Assembly: GCA_035772735.1 (NCBI GenBank)
Contig: JASDFA010000003.1
Coordinates: 55,362,501-55,426,500 of the forward strand
Source: Datura wrightii
Taxonomy: Eukaryota; Streptophyta; Magnoliopsida; Solanales; Solanaceae
Reading direction: 5' to 3'
Length of the DNA stretch: 64,000 nucleotides
In this document: positions 23,189-34,171 of the stretch, piece by piece
Layout: each line of letters opens with the position of its first letter
Numbering within the stretch: the stretch's first letter is position 1
Notes under the pieces: generated by a model
What the model saw: only the letters and a program-made list of their open reading frames with translations
What the model was told of the DNA's origin: nothing
The model's database searches: none
Made by a program: the position numbers and the translations under genes

Positions 23189-23529
23189 TGATCATGGGAA
23201 AATTAGCATGCCCGAGTGATGCTTTATAACTTAGTTTTGTCTTGTTTATCGAAATAATTATATGCATTCTCATGTGATTTTATGTTAATGTGAATATATA
23301 CTAACCAACATGATTAGTCCTTGTTTTTGAAGGTTAATAATGCATTTGAGGAACTAATTCATGATTTGGTGAAGTGGAGGAATGGAATCAAGAGCAAAAC
23401 GTGAAAGTCAACAAGAAAACATGCAATAACTGGCACCCTACGCGATAGGGGCCGTGGCACGCTGCCAACGCGGCAACACTTGGCCAAAAATTGCATTTTT
23501 TGGCACATTCCAATGAGGGTACGCGTTAC

Positions 23530-23577
23530 CAACGTGTCACGGAGGTCAAGTAGGGCGTTCAGCTCCGTGACACGTTG
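23530..23577. promoter_or_regulatory. Promoter-proximal dyad, perfect 15-bp arms with 18-bp spacer (Ath3 5' LTR)
   Basis: CAACGTGTCACGGAG (23530-23544) and CTCCGTGACACGTTG (23563-23577), spacer 18 bp. The arms equal those of the chromovirus Tek2 at 10225-10272. The 3' LTR copy is at 27663-27710, with one base changed in arm 1. The distance to the TATA box is 41 bp. Confidence 0.62.
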
Positions 23578-23618
23578 CTGTTCCACCACAGTCCAAATTT
23601 TGCAATTTTTCAGCATAG

Positions 23619-23626
23619 TATAAATT
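23619..23626 (+). promoter_or_regulatory. TATA box of Ath3 5' LTR
   Basis: TATAAATT, 41 bp after the dyad. The Ath4 box is the same distance from its dyad. Confidence 0.6.
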
Positions 23627-24628
23627 GAACCCTTAGCTCCTAAAATCGTTTGGTCACGATTTTATTCTGAAAAACCACCTAGGAGTGAAGGGAGAAGTGG
23701 GAGAACTCATCTAGGGTTTATCAAATTCCCTTCTCATCTACCAAATTCATGTAAGTATGTTAGTTTAGTATTAGTTAATTGTAGTTTTACGAACATGAAT
23801 GGCAAGAACCTTTCCTCTAGGGTTGAAGCCATGAATTATGATTGTGATTTTATGAATTTATTTTGGAATTAAGTTATTGATTGTTGTTTTTGTCTTGCAT
23901 TTTGGATTGTTGGTTGTTTTTATGATTGATCACCATGAAAGCATATTTGTTAGCTTCAGTAATAGCTTGAGAAAGCATTACCTAGGTCAGGACATAAGAA
24001 TGTGAGGAGCACGTTTGTATCTCGGGAGAGATTTTTGTGTCAGGATAGAAATATACCTAACACCGTGCTTGGTTGAGACACGGGGGTTATGAAAGACCAA
24101 CTTAGGATGTCACATCACCACTCGAAGAAGTAGTTGTGAGGCTAAGTTGAGTTAAATGGTTAGACGCACGAAAGTCCCTAATCGTTTCCCCGTAAACCAC
24201 AACATAATTGATTGCCCGTGACTAGAAAATTAAACTCCTCGCTCACAATGATGCAGTGAGGCTAGATTGCCGTGTTTAGAGGCTCGAAAGACCATAAACA
24301 TGCAATTCTAATTATGTGAAATAACAATTGATAGTTCCATGCTTAACCCATTGCAAATCGTAGGATCGCATGATTAATTGGTTTTAACTCTATGTTGCTC
24401 CTAGAGTGATTTCAGAATATTTCGTTGACCCAAACTTAGACTTAATTAATCTCAATCGAAAATGTCTATAACCAACACTTGAGGTATTTAAGATCACAAT
24501 AGAAATGGATAGTTAGAGGAATGGGTCCAGTCCCTGTGGGTTCGACAATCCGGTTCTTAAAAAGAGCCACTATATTACTTGCACGACCCGTACACTTGCG
24601 GACGCGTGAATCGGGCACGTCAAGTTTT

Positions 24629-24646
24629 TGGCGCCGTTGCCGGGGA
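24629..24646 (+). other. Ath3 primer binding site (tRNA-Asp)
   Basis: TGGCGCCGTTGCCGGGGA is an 18-base perfect complement to the 3' end of plant tRNA-Asp(GUC). This is the standard Athila-type primer site, six bases after the LTR. Confidence 0.9.
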
Positions 24647-24752
24647 CTTGGCGAGATTTTGATAATTTATCTATTTTTTGTGATTTTTGAATTTCCTAAA
24701 GTGTTGAAAAACTTGGTCTTAGTCTGTTTATTTGCAGGTGACAGGTTGTCCT

Positions 24753-25343
24753 GCCGAGCTGGCTAGAAATAGAGAGCTTGTGGAACCGTTGCTTGAACCT
24801 GAATGTCAAATCCATTTGCGAAGGAGAGTAGCTCTAGAGCAAAAGCTGAAGAGACTTCAATAAAAGGTACAACAACAACCACCCGCGGGACAAGTACAAT
24901 TGTTATCAGAAGCAATGGCAGCAAGACCAGTTCACGAAGTGGCAATCCCACTAGCGACGAATGTGACCTCTAGCATCCGTAAACCGGAGCCTGGAGGGCA
25001 CTTTGAGCTTAAACAGAACATGGTGCAACTGTTACATTCTAGTGATCAATTCACTAGGATGGCACATGAGGACCCGCAGCAGCACCTACAGAGCTTTTTA
25101 GAGATTAGTGACACGTTTGTCCCCACTGGTGTGTCCACAGATTATGTCCGATTGACCCTCTTCCCGTTTTCACTGTTGGGAGAGGCGAAAAAGTGGTTAA
25201 AGGCTGAGCCACCGAACTCCATAACTTCATGGAATGACTTCAAATTGAGAATAAGTTGGAGAAATAGAGGAACAGAGTGGAGGCTGTTTCCTCTAAATAG
25301 CAAAAGAAAAGGAGATGGTTCTCGAAAGAGAACCCAGGTATGA
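24753..25343 (+). pseudogene. Ath3 truncated Athila-type gag
   Basis: Would encode the N-terminal part of an Athila Gag. The frame from 24753 (A-E-L-A-R-N-R-E-L) has one TAA at 24861 (CAA to TAA) and is then open to 25341. The segment H-F-E-L-K-Q-N-M-V-Q-L-L, E-D-P-Q-Q-H-L, F-L-E-I-S-D-T-F and L-F-P-F-S-L-L-G-E-A-K-K-W-L is characteristic of Athila/Tat capsid. The similarity stops after S-W-N-D-F-K, and a basic tail follows. About two-thirds of gag and all of pol are missing. An acceptor-like TTTATTTGCAG ends at 24736, just before the frame. Confidence 0.85.
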
Positions 25344-25368
25344 GGATGTCCTGAAAAGGACAGTCCAA

Positions 25369-25415
25369 GTCGTGCCACGACGTAAAATAAGGCGCTGCTT
25401 GGGAGGCAACCCAAG
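25369..25415 (+). other. Ath3 post-ORF double hairpin
   Basis: GTCGTG-C-CACGAC (25369-25381) and CTTGGG-AGGCAA-CCCAAG (25398-25415) are two perfect stems in tandem, directly after the coding region. Ath4 (49686-49732), Ath1 (57711-57757) and Ath2 (31453-31470, minus strand) keep the same block, although their coding contents differ. Confidence 0.65.
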
Positions 25416-27280
25416 GGTACCTCAGGTACAATTTGTAATTTTGATTTTTGTGTTGCTTTTGTTATTTTCATTTTGTTTGTGTTTTTGGTGGAAAGTTAAG
25501 CACAGATGGAAGAAAAGTCTGAGTACCGAGATGGTGGAAGCTAAAGAGCATGGAAGAGAAGAAGTGTGGGGTTGAACACCCACCTCTGAATACTTGAAAG
25601 GAAAGCATGCTTTTAGCTTGGCATAGAGGCTCAGGGAGTATTTCTCATCCTTTAAATGTTAATTTGATGCTATGAGGACATAGCATGATTTAAGTGTGGG
25701 GTGAGGGAAATTTCAAGAAAATTTCAATTTTTTTGTGCTTAACGATTTTTGGTGAATATAATGCTTGTGAGAAGAATTTTGAAAATTGTTTTATGAGTCA
25801 AGCATGACTTCATCACCTGTTGGTTTTTCTTTTCGGTTCTTTTCCGACGGGGGGTATTTGAACCGAAGAATAAAATTTTTCTTTTTCTTTCCTTTGTCTG
25901 TATATAACGTTTTAGTCATAGTTAGGGACTGTTTCCAACGATGGATGGATGACGACCGTCTTAAGGAAAATTAGTCGATAGGTTTTGGGTTTTTGAAACC
26001 ATAACTAATTGATGGCTTGATGTTCTTGTTATGTGCTATGCATGATTGTAAGATACAAGTATGCTTAGTGTGAAGCATGCAGATGTATAACTTTATTTGA
26101 GACACTTAAGCTCTTGAATTTGACTCAATATGATTGAAGCTTAATTCTGAATTCTTGTGATTAGCTGAGTAAGAGTCTGATGAATGTGTCTTGAATTGAG
26201 CATGTGCCATGAGTGTAAGGTTTTTGAGTATTCTGTGCTATTGTGGATTGTCTAGAACTTGCCTGGTGTGTTTATAAAATGAAATGAAGGATGTGAAGTG
26301 TAGGATATGATTTAGGCATTTCTTTGAATGAACCAAATTTTTATCCCTCATTTTACCTACCTTGAGAAATTAATCCTAGTTAGCCCCATTGAGCCTTAAG
26401 CCTATTCTTTGACAGTTGCAACATAAGCTTAATCCTTTTTCTTTCATTAGCCTTGAATTTGATCCAAAACTCCTAAGCGCTTAAGGGAAAAATATGAAAG
26501 AGTAAAGGAGTGAGAAGAAGGAAAAGAAAGGAAAAGTAGCAAGTTGTAGAAGTGGAGAAAAGGACAAAGGTGCACTTGTGTGAAAACGGCAGATGATTAT
26601 TAGGAGTAAGAAAATAAATAAATGAAAAGTTACTTATAGAACTCCTTACTAGTAAGTTAAAAGTGCCTAATGAAATGGGGGAACAAAAGAGGAAAAAGAA
26701 AGCTGAAAGGAGAAAAAGGTGAAGTAAGGGAAGGGAAGTTCGTAATGAAGGCGTGACATATGAAAAGCTCTTAGGAAAGATAGTTACTATTATTGGCCAT
26801 AATAGTACCTACCCGCACCTGAGTTACATTACAACCTAAAAAGTCCTACTTGATCTTACATTCATACATCCTTAAATTAGTGGAATAAAACACTAAGGGC
26901 AAGCTTATGGGTCATTACATGATGCATGTGAATTCTTTGTGAGAGTGAGCGTAATTCTATTCCTGTACCCACACATGTTGTGATTTAAAAATTATTTTTG
27001 CGTGTGAAATTGGGTAACTCTCTTTCCGTGAGGGCACATGTTAAATGAAGGATATAGTTCATGTCGAATTTCTTAATCAGTTGATTTGCATGAGTTTGCT
27101 AAGATTGAGAGTCGATTCTTGAGGTTATGAAGTCTGAACATAGTTGTACTTCATTTCAATGAGCAAATCGTGCATGCTCTATTTTTAGCTTGTTATCTTG
27201 CTTAATCATTATAGCTGTAGCTTGAATATTCTTGCTAAATGAGTTATGGGTGAGTCTCCATATGCATGAGATGTAATAGG
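25416..27280 (+). other. Ath3 3' non-coding block with polypurine-like copies
   Basis: No gene. It is collinear with 49733-51572 of Ath4 over nearly its whole length. It contains two extra AAGTGTGGGGT tracts (25562-25572 and 25692-25702) that resemble the true polypurine tract. The middle part is AT-rich with runs of AAAGGAAAAG. Confidence 0.75.
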
Positions 27281-27318
27281 TTGTTCGAGGACGAACAAGA
27301 CTTTAAGGGTGGGGTAGG
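27281..27318 (+). other. Ath3 pre-PPT hairpin and polypurine tract
   Basis: TTGTTCG-AGGA-CGAACAA (27281-27298) is a perfect 7-bp stem with an AGGA loop. TTTAAGGGTGGGGTAGG follows and abuts the 3' LTR at 27319. Confidence 0.8.
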
Positions 27319-28755
27319 TGATCATGGGAAAAATAGCATGCCCGAGTGATGCTTTATAACTTAGTTTTGTCTTGTTTATCGAAATAATTATATGCATTCT
27401 CATGTGATTTTATGTAAATGTGAATATATACTAACCAACATGATTAGTCCTTGTTTTTGAAGGTTAATAATGCATTTGAGGAACTAATTCATGATTTGGT
27501 GAAGTGGAGGAATGGAATCAAGAGCAAAACATGAAAGTCAACAAGAAAACATGCAATAACTGGCGGCACCCTGCGCGATAGGGGCCGTGGCACGCTGCCA
27601 ACGCGGCAACACTTGGCCAAAAATTGCATTTTTTGGCACATTCCAGTGAGGGTACGCGTTACCAACGTGTCACAGAGGTCAAGTAGGGCGTTCAGCTCCG
27701 TGACACGTTGCTGTTCCACCACAGGCCAAATTTTGCAATTTTTCAGCATAGTATAAATTGAACCCTTAGCTCCTAAAATCGTTTGGTCACGATTTTATTC
27801 TGAAAAACCACCTAGGAGTGAAGGGAGAAGTGGGAGAACTCATCTAGGGTTTGTCAAATTCCCTTCTCATCTACCAAATTCATGTAAGTATGTTAGTTTA
27901 GTATTAGTTAATTGTAGTTTTACGAACATGAATGGCAAGAACCCTTCCTCTAGGGTTGAAGCCATGAATTATAATTGTGCTTTTATGAATTTGTTTTGGA
28001 ATTAAGTTATTGATTGTTGTTTTCATCTTGCATTCTGGATTGTTGGTTGTTTTTATGATTGATCACCATGAAAGCATATTTGTTAGCTTGAGTAATAGCT
28101 TGAGAAAGCATTACCTAGGTCAGGACATGAGAATGTAAGGAGCATGTTTGTATCTCGGGAGAGATTTTTGTGTCAGGATAGAAATATACCTAACACCGTG
28201 CTTGGTTGACACACGGGGGTTATGAAAGACCAACTTGGGATATCACATCACCACTCGAAGAAGTAGTTGCGAGGCTAAGTTGAGTTAAATGGTTAGACGC
28301 ACGAAAGTCCCTAATCGTTTCCCCGTAAACCACAACATAATTGATTGCCCGCGACTAGAAAATTAAACTCCTCACTCACAATGATGCAGTGAGGCTAGAT
28401 TGCCGTGTTTAGAGGCTCGAAAGACCATAAACATGCAATTCTAATTATGTGAAATAACAATTGATAGTTCCATGCTTAACCCATTGCATATCGTAGGATC
28501 GCATGATTAATTGGTTTTAACTCTATGTTGCTCCTAGAGTGATTTCAGAATATTTCGTTGACCCAAACTTAGACTTAATTAATCTCAATTGAAAATGTCT
28601 ATAACCAACACTTGAGGTATTTAAGATCACAATAGAAATGGATAGTTAGAGGAATGGGTCCAGTCCCTGTGGGTTCGACAATCCGGTTCTTAAAAAGAGC
28701 CACTATATTACTTGCACGACCCGTACACTTGCGGACGCGTGAATCGGGCACGTCA
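27319..28755 (+). repeat. Ath3 3' LTR
   Basis: Starts TGATCATGGGAAAA and ends CGGGCACGTCA, then the TSD ATGCC. Nearly identical to 23189-24622. Small differences include GGCGGCACC for GGCACC near 27563 and one base of dyad arm 1 (27663-27677). Confidence 0.93.
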
Positions 28756-28760
28756 ATGCC

Positions 28761-29269
28761 CTTGAGGCTTTTATATGCTTTGGGGACCTTTCGAGACCTT
28801 TTTACCCTTCATTAGACGGCCTCACCTGCGAAGAACCGGCATTTAGCCTGTGCAAATCCTCTGAGCACCGGCTCTCTGCCGCCACAAAATGGACAAGGGC
28901 AGTGACCACCGACGGTTGAACCGGAATTTAGCCGCTTCAAAACCGCCAACCACCAGTTGGTTCGCCAGTCTGGACAGCCCTTCAGTATTTTTCCCGCATT
29001 TTTTCCTTCCAGATCCCCGTTTAGCCGATTCCAAGAATGTCCTTACACCTCTTCTTAAGCTCAAATCTTCCATTATTTTTGGCTCCTCTCCTTCATATGC
29101 TAACTCATCAAATTTCTTGTGTTTTGCTCGATTTCATGCTTTCTCTACTCACGTGAAGTACCTAGAAAGAATCAAATAGGAAGAGCATACAATTGACATA
29201 AACGAATCGAAAGCTAGGATAAAACTCATGCTTAGAATCCTTATGAGTTGGCAAATTTCCAACTCATCA
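28761..29269 (-). repeat. Ath2 3' LTR, segment 3 (polypurine-tract side)
   Basis: Resumes with CTTGAGGC after Ath3 and ends ...AACTCATCA at 29269, i.e. the LTR begins TGATGAGTT on the minus strand. Ath1 has TGACAAGTTGG at the same place (60232). The open frames 28843-29179 on both strands are not conserved in the other LTR. Confidence 0.8.
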
Positions 29270-29303
29270 AATCCCCATACTTGAACCATTTCTTGTCCTC
29301 AAG
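29270..29303 (-). other. Ath2 polypurine tract and pre-PPT hairpin
   Basis: On the minus strand GGTTCAAGTATGGGGAT abuts the LTR. Upstream of it CTTG-AGGA-CAAG (plus-strand 29292-29303) is a 4-bp stem with the AGGA loop. Relative to Ath3 the pairs next to the loop differ on both sides, so pairing is preserved. Confidence 0.65.
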
Positions 29304-31452
29304 TAATGCAATTCTTTACGGTTGAGCAAATGAACAACATGCTCTATATATTAGTTTTTGCGTCAAGGGCCAACCAAGATATTCTTTTACAAGAGGACAT
29401 TGCAAAAGCTTAGAGCACTACGGTAGTTATACACAAAATCATCAAGCGCCAAGATAACTCAACATTATACACCAACTCAAGAAAAAGAAAAGACTCAAAC
29501 ATGGTGCACAAGCTTCAATAGGTGACCACAGTCATTATGCATATCTTTCATGCATTCCTTCCATTCAAACAAGGAGCGTAGTTCATCAAAACAAGTTCAA
29601 AGAGCATCTCAAGTCATTGACAATTCACATTCAAAGATTGTCTTAAAGTTCGCTATATGCTTGCCTAATTCATACCTCTCTTTTGTAAACAATTTTAAGC
29701 ATGTACCCCAAGGAAGCGATGCCACTCACAAGAAGAGAGAATCCCAAACAATTTTTTAGCATGTCACACATAGGGACTATAAGATAAGACAAAGGTTCTC
29801 ACTCTCATAAACAAATTCATGTGCATACAAATTGACCCATAGTCTTTCCCTTCATGTATATTGCTGCTAATGTAGTGTTTATACACTCAAAATCAATTAG
29901 GACTTGCGGGTCATAATGAAGGCTAGGGGTAAGGGTAGGATAAATGTTTAACTTTAGTGACTAAAGCCTCCGTAATGCCTTTACAAATGCTTGTAACATC
30001 CCATCATCTTATTGAGATCACTCCACCTTATTTCTCCTTGTTCATTATCTTCATATTTTGTGTAATACAAGCCACCCTTATAACACCTATGCGTTTCACA
30101 TTTAGCCTTATATATGTCAGAGATAGCACCTTTTTACTATTCTTTCTCTTTTGATGATTTGAGGTCTTTCAACCAATCGATTCATTCATTTCATCACAAT
30201 TTTTGTGCTACCTCCTATTGAATCTCTCATTTTCCCCCTACTCTTGCAGACCACCAAACATAGGCTTTTACCTCATTTCATATTCATTTCCTTATTGCTC
30301 CCCATTTCATGGGCTTCAAGCCCCATTTTTCATTGTTTCATTACTAGCAATTAGGGAGGGTGGGAGTCTAAGAGAAGGATTAAAATGGTCCTTAGGCTTG
30401 TAATGTGGTTTCCAAGCAAGGGTCCAAGGCTCAAATGTTGGCTATCAAAGATTAATGTTTAGGGAGGTCATTTTGGGTTAAGTGACTAACAAAAGAGGGC
30501 CTAAGATCATGTTCTAAGTGCAACCCCATCTATCATTTCTCCTTGAATCACACTTAGGGCAAGTTCTAGAAAATCAGGCATACACAAGAATTAAGCCAAA
30601 AACCTCACCACACAAGGCATCACAATCCAAGAAGTTCACACACTTCCTTCATCACATTAAGAGAATGACTTTTAACAAGCTAGTTACGAATCAACAAGCC
30701 AATCAAGGAATATATAATTCATGACAAGAGAGTGCTGATTTTCACATTATAGATACCCCTCTTTTCTTTTCAAAATTTATTCACAATGCCAAGTAAGAAA
30801 TATTGGTGGTACCTCATCAAACAAGTGCACAAAAGACTCTACAAGACACTAGACTTGACATTTTCCCTTAATAAAGTCGCCTCTCAATCTATCATCGGGA
30901 AGTGCCAACCTGATTCAATAACAAGAAGAAAAGACAATGAAACTGCTCCTTGGAAAGAACCATAGTATAAAGAAATTATTCAAAGACTACTATCTAAAAA
31001 GGTGATACTACTAACAAGTAATAATGATTTACCATTAAGAATGATATCACCCAATCTATCATAAGGCCATATCGTGCATCACATAATAAGTGGGGTTACT
31101 CAGACTTCAGCCCTAACACAAGTAAAGCATTGTCCTTGATGTAGATGGTTAAACAAAGTAAGGGAGGAATAGGTGAAAGAACTCACTGGTATGATGGATG
31201 CATCTTCACTGGAACTGTGTGCATTGTAGAACCATTTCATTAGAACTTCCTCTTTCCAGGCCTTCTACTCATAACTGGCATTTCACCCACTTGAATTTGT
31301 ATTTCACCGATGTAGCGCCGGTTCCACAATTTGAATTTAGCTTCTCTCACCTTTATCACATTTCATACCTATTCCATCCCTGCACAATCAAAGACAACAC
31401 AAGCATGAAGTAAAATAAAAAAAAGGAAAAATAAAAACAAAATGTAAAATCA
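29304..31452 (-). other. Ath2 3' non-coding block
   Basis: No protein-like reading on either strand. Read on the minus strand it resembles the 3' blocks of Ath1 (58650-60220), with shared words such as CCTTCATTATGAC/GTCATAATGAAGG near 29912 and 59650. The short open frames at 29550, 29957, 30203 and 30518 are AT-rich and not conserved. Confidence 0.6.
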
Positions 31453-31470
31453 CTTGAGTTACCTCCCAAG
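31453..31470 (-). other. Ath2 post-ORF hairpin
   Basis: On the minus strand it reads CTTGGG-AGGTAA-CTCAAG, the same stem-loop as in Ath3. One C-to-T change leaves a G-U pair, so folding is kept. It follows the small ORF, as in Ath4. Confidence 0.55.
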
Positions 31471-31666
31471 AAGCGCATTAGATAATTTTGTGGATCGAAG
31501 ACTTCAACTTTCACCACTTTTCTCTCCATTTTGAGCATTTGAATTGCACCCCTAGTTTCTTGTCCATTCTTTTACTCCGCTTGAGGGGTGGTGGTGTAGG
31601 CATCAAGGGGCCAAACAATGGATGTTGCATCTTGTATTTCTTGGACCATAGAGGAGGGATGTTCTT

Positions 31667-32516
31667 TCACTTTGTTGGCATGACATACTCTAAGATGAAG
31701 CCACCTTGATCGTCCTCCTCAACTTCCTTCATTGACTTGGTCTCCTCAGTCTCCATTTTGTCAACTAAGTTCATTGTTGAAAAATGATAAGAGGGCGGTT
31801 TAAGTCGCTCCCCTTTCAAGCATGATTCTTGCTTGACATACTCCTCTTCAAGTGCACTAGAGTCCTTGAGCATGATTTGTTGGATGTCACTTGGGGACTC
31901 TAGTGTCACTTCTTCAACTTCGGGATCTTGCATTTTTTGCAATGTTGGTTGGTTGGCGCACCTCTATGACTTCTTCAATGTTCACCTTGACACCTTCTTC
32001 ATCATCATTTTGAGCTTCCTCCAATGAGTCAACTTGAGCTATGCCCCATTGTTCACTTATTCTTGTTATGCTCCTTAATGTCTCCTTCGTTTCTTCTTTT
32101 TGAGATTTACTGCTTTCTTCTTATGGAGTTGATGATTCCATGGGCATGGAGGGGTTGGTATTATTTTATGTATTAGATTCCCACTCAAAAAAGGCTTGGA
32201 GAATGGCTTCCATTCACCTACATGTACTTCTGCTTCCCTTACTTGCCATGGCTTCATTCCTTTCAAGCTTGGGAGCACAACTTCTATCATCACCATTATA
32301 GCGGGAAGTGAACCCATTTGGGTATCCATTCCAATGTCTCCCATGACTACCACATACTGTGCATCTATACCCACCATAGGAAGGAGAAGATGCACTCATC
32401 TCCCTTCTAGGGGCATATTTGCAATCTTGCAAATAGTGTGGTCCTCCACTGTAGGGACTTAGATCATCATAATAGTGGTTGCAACCAACAAACCTTCTTT
32501 CATTCCACGATGCCAT
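31667..32516 (-). pseudogene. Ath2 M-x-S-W-N zinc-knuckle-like protein, frameshifted
   Basis: I do not recognise a named family. The likely start M-A-S-W-N lies at 32516. The first part (to about 32214) contains G-G-P-H-Y-L-Q-D-C and Y-R-C-T-V-C-G-S-H-G-R-H-W-N-G-Y-P-N. A second open stretch in another frame (31942-31667) holds an acidic region and Y-H-F-S-T-M-N-L-V-D. Both halves align with the Ath4 protein (48729-49672) in the same order: M-T-S-W-N, G-G-P-H-L-W-Q-H-C, C-C-G-Q-N-G-H-W-D-G-C-P-N, and K-H-F-S-T-L-S-L-V-D. An RNA-binding, Gag-like role is an inference from the Cys/His pattern and position. Confidence 0.6.
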
Positions 32517-32632
32517 CATAGAACTACAAACAAAAAAAAACAAAACAAAAATAAAAACAAAACAAGATGTAAATCAAAAATGCAAAACTAGTTCAAATCA
32601 ATAAATAAACTAATGTCTTATCACAACTCAAT

Positions 32633-32650
32633 TCCCCATCATCGACACCA
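32633..32650 (-). other. Ath2 primer binding site (decayed tRNA-Asp)
   Basis: On the minus strand TGGTGTCGATGATGGGGA matches the Athila site TGGCGCCGTTGCCGGGGA at 13 of 18 positions. Four of the five changes lie at a C of the original site. Its place beside the LTR end at 32655 fixes the element orientation. Confidence 0.7.
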
Positions 32651-32654
32651 TTTT

Positions 32655-34171
32655 TGATAACGTCCAAAATATACTCTTCGTTATAAAAGAGCATAAACAA
32701 TCGTTGTATCAAAAAAATATTCTGATGAATATTGGGGTCGAATCTCATAGAGACTAGCAAAATGATATGCACGAGTGTTGTTCAGAAAATTGAATTTAGT
32801 TTGCACCACTCGAAACTAACTAAGAAGGGGGAGATTTGAGGTTAACAATAGGGTATGAATTCTAATTTGGCTGATTAGGATAGCAAAATAACCAAAGTTG
32901 TCTACAATAATGAGAAGTACTAGATGTATGGTGTAGATGATGTGCTAATTAAATAGGGTCATGGTAGATCATCTCATTAGTTCATATTGTGTAAATAACC
33001 TTGGACAGATGGGAATTTGATATTTTTCAACCTCATAAATGCCTCTTGCTAGAGTTCTTTCAAACCACTAGATATAATTAAATCAACCCAAACAAGTTTG
33101 GATTAATAGTTGCACTAATCTCTAGCTATTAGCTATTATTTAGGAGTGAGAATCCGGTTTTGATAATTTCTAGCCCAATTCCACAACATGACATCCATGT
33201 CCACCATTAAATTCTCTCCCAATACTCAATTCTTCTCTTTCAAGCAAAAATCAAGTAAGAGAAATAGACCCACATATGCAACCATGGATCTGCAATTATA
33301 AATTGGAGAGAACTTAACAGATTTACACTAATTAAACAATAATTGAGATGAATCTAGCAATACCCAATATAATTAAGCATTCATCACCACACACCACTAG
33401 TTAATGATTTAGCTACTCATAGTTAAGAAATTCAAAAGCATACTTAACAATAAACTCATTTATTTCAATAATAAGAGTAGCAAAATCAAATTCAGCAATA
33501 AGTCTTCAATAATGGTGGTGCCTTGCTATATAAGAAGAAGAATAAAAAGAAAAATAATCCTTTACAATTTCTACCAATAGAATTCTACTTTCTTCTTCTA
33601 CAAAGAGAATGTTCTAAAAAAAGCCAAAAGTTAAGATCTAATAGGTACATAGTACTTCTCTCTAGAATATATCCAAAAGTAGGGTACTCGGAACTCTCTT
33701 TTTCAGTGTTGGATGCATTTGCGCCTGTTCAGGCGTTTGGTACTTGAGAGAGTATCGGCGGTTCGCCAGTTACCTTCCGCGAATGACCGGATATAATTGG
33801 ATGCTCCTACAGTGAATTCCAGTGTCTTTCGATGTTTCCTTCAGTGACTCGCTGATCTCCTACCGTGCTCCACCAATTTCTTTCTTTTTGATCCAGCACT
33901 CTTAGGCATCGGTAGGCGATTTAATCGGTTAGTCGGTGATTGGTGTCCTAGATCACCGATTGCTTTAGTTCCCCCAGGTAGTGGTCTTCGGCGTTTGGCT
34001 GGCGTTTTGCCTGTCTTCTTCGGTGAAGTGTCAGTTTTTACCTGATTCTCTTCTTTCTGCTCCCTTTCTTTCTCTTCTCTACAAATCCGATATTTGCACA
34101 CAAAAAAGAAAAAGGGCATAAAATCCATCTAAATTACTTGAAAACTAAGCTAAGGCTCATGCTTAAGAACC
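32655..34171 (-). repeat. Ath2 5' LTR, truncated at one end
   Basis: Begins TGATAACGTCC on the plus strand and is collinear with the three pieces of the left LTR. It stops after CATGCTTAAGAACC (about 34171). The last 29 bp seen at 29241-29269 are missing and Tek1 pol follows directly, so the junction was eroded. No gene. The antisense frame near 33841-34128 lies wholly in the LTR. Confidence 0.8.

Larger units (their letters stand above)
23189..24622 (+). repeat. Ath3 5' LTR
   Basis: Starts TGATCATGGGAAAA and ends CGGGCACGTCA. Holds the dyad (23530-23577), TATAAATT at 23619 and a GTAAGTATG donor-like site at 23751. The downstream half shares much wording with the Ath4 LTR (GAGGCTCGAAAGACCAT, GGTCCAGTCCCTGTGGG). 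The minus-strand open frame across 23359-23616 is only a by-product of the palindromic GC-rich stretch. Confidence 0.93.
23189..28755 (+). mobile_element. Ath3: pol-deleted Athila-like element with partial gag (5567 bp)
   Basis: LTRs of 1434 and 1437 bp, a perfect TSD and a perfect tRNA-Asp primer site, but an internal region of only 2.7 kb. It holds the N-terminal half of an Athila-type gag and then jumps to the 3' non-coding block. No protease, RT, RNase H or integrase can be read, so it is non-autonomous. The LTRs differ at only about 1-2% by eye, so it is a recent insertion into Ath2. Confidence 0.92.
1296..34171 (-). mobile_element. Ath2: pol-less Athila-like element, minus strand, interrupted by Tek2 and Ath3
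   Basis: Two LTRs in the same (minus) orientation flank a 3.4-kb internal region (29270-32654). The left copy is the 3' LTR, split into 1296-2230, 23057-23188 and 28761-29269 (1576 bp in total). The right copy is the 5' LTR at 32655-34171 (1517 bp, lacking about 29 bp at its end). The internal region has a decayed tRNA-Asp primer site, a small zinc-knuckle-like ORF, a post-ORF hairpin and a polypurine tract, but no protease, RT, RNase H or integrase. It must therefore have moved using proteins of another element. It sits inside the pol of Tek1. Confidence 0.8.

Noticed and set aside
23359..23616. Minus-strand frame repeated at 27489-27749
   Set aside because: Conserved only because both lie in Ath3 LTRs. 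It spans the palindromic promoter region.
28843..29179. Host exon suggested by open frames on both strands
   Set aside because: It lies in the third piece of the Ath2 LTR, and no splice-linked continuation or domain is seen.
33841..34128. Basic minus-strand protein of 95 codons
   Set aside because: Inside the Ath2 5' LTR and not open in the left LTR copy.
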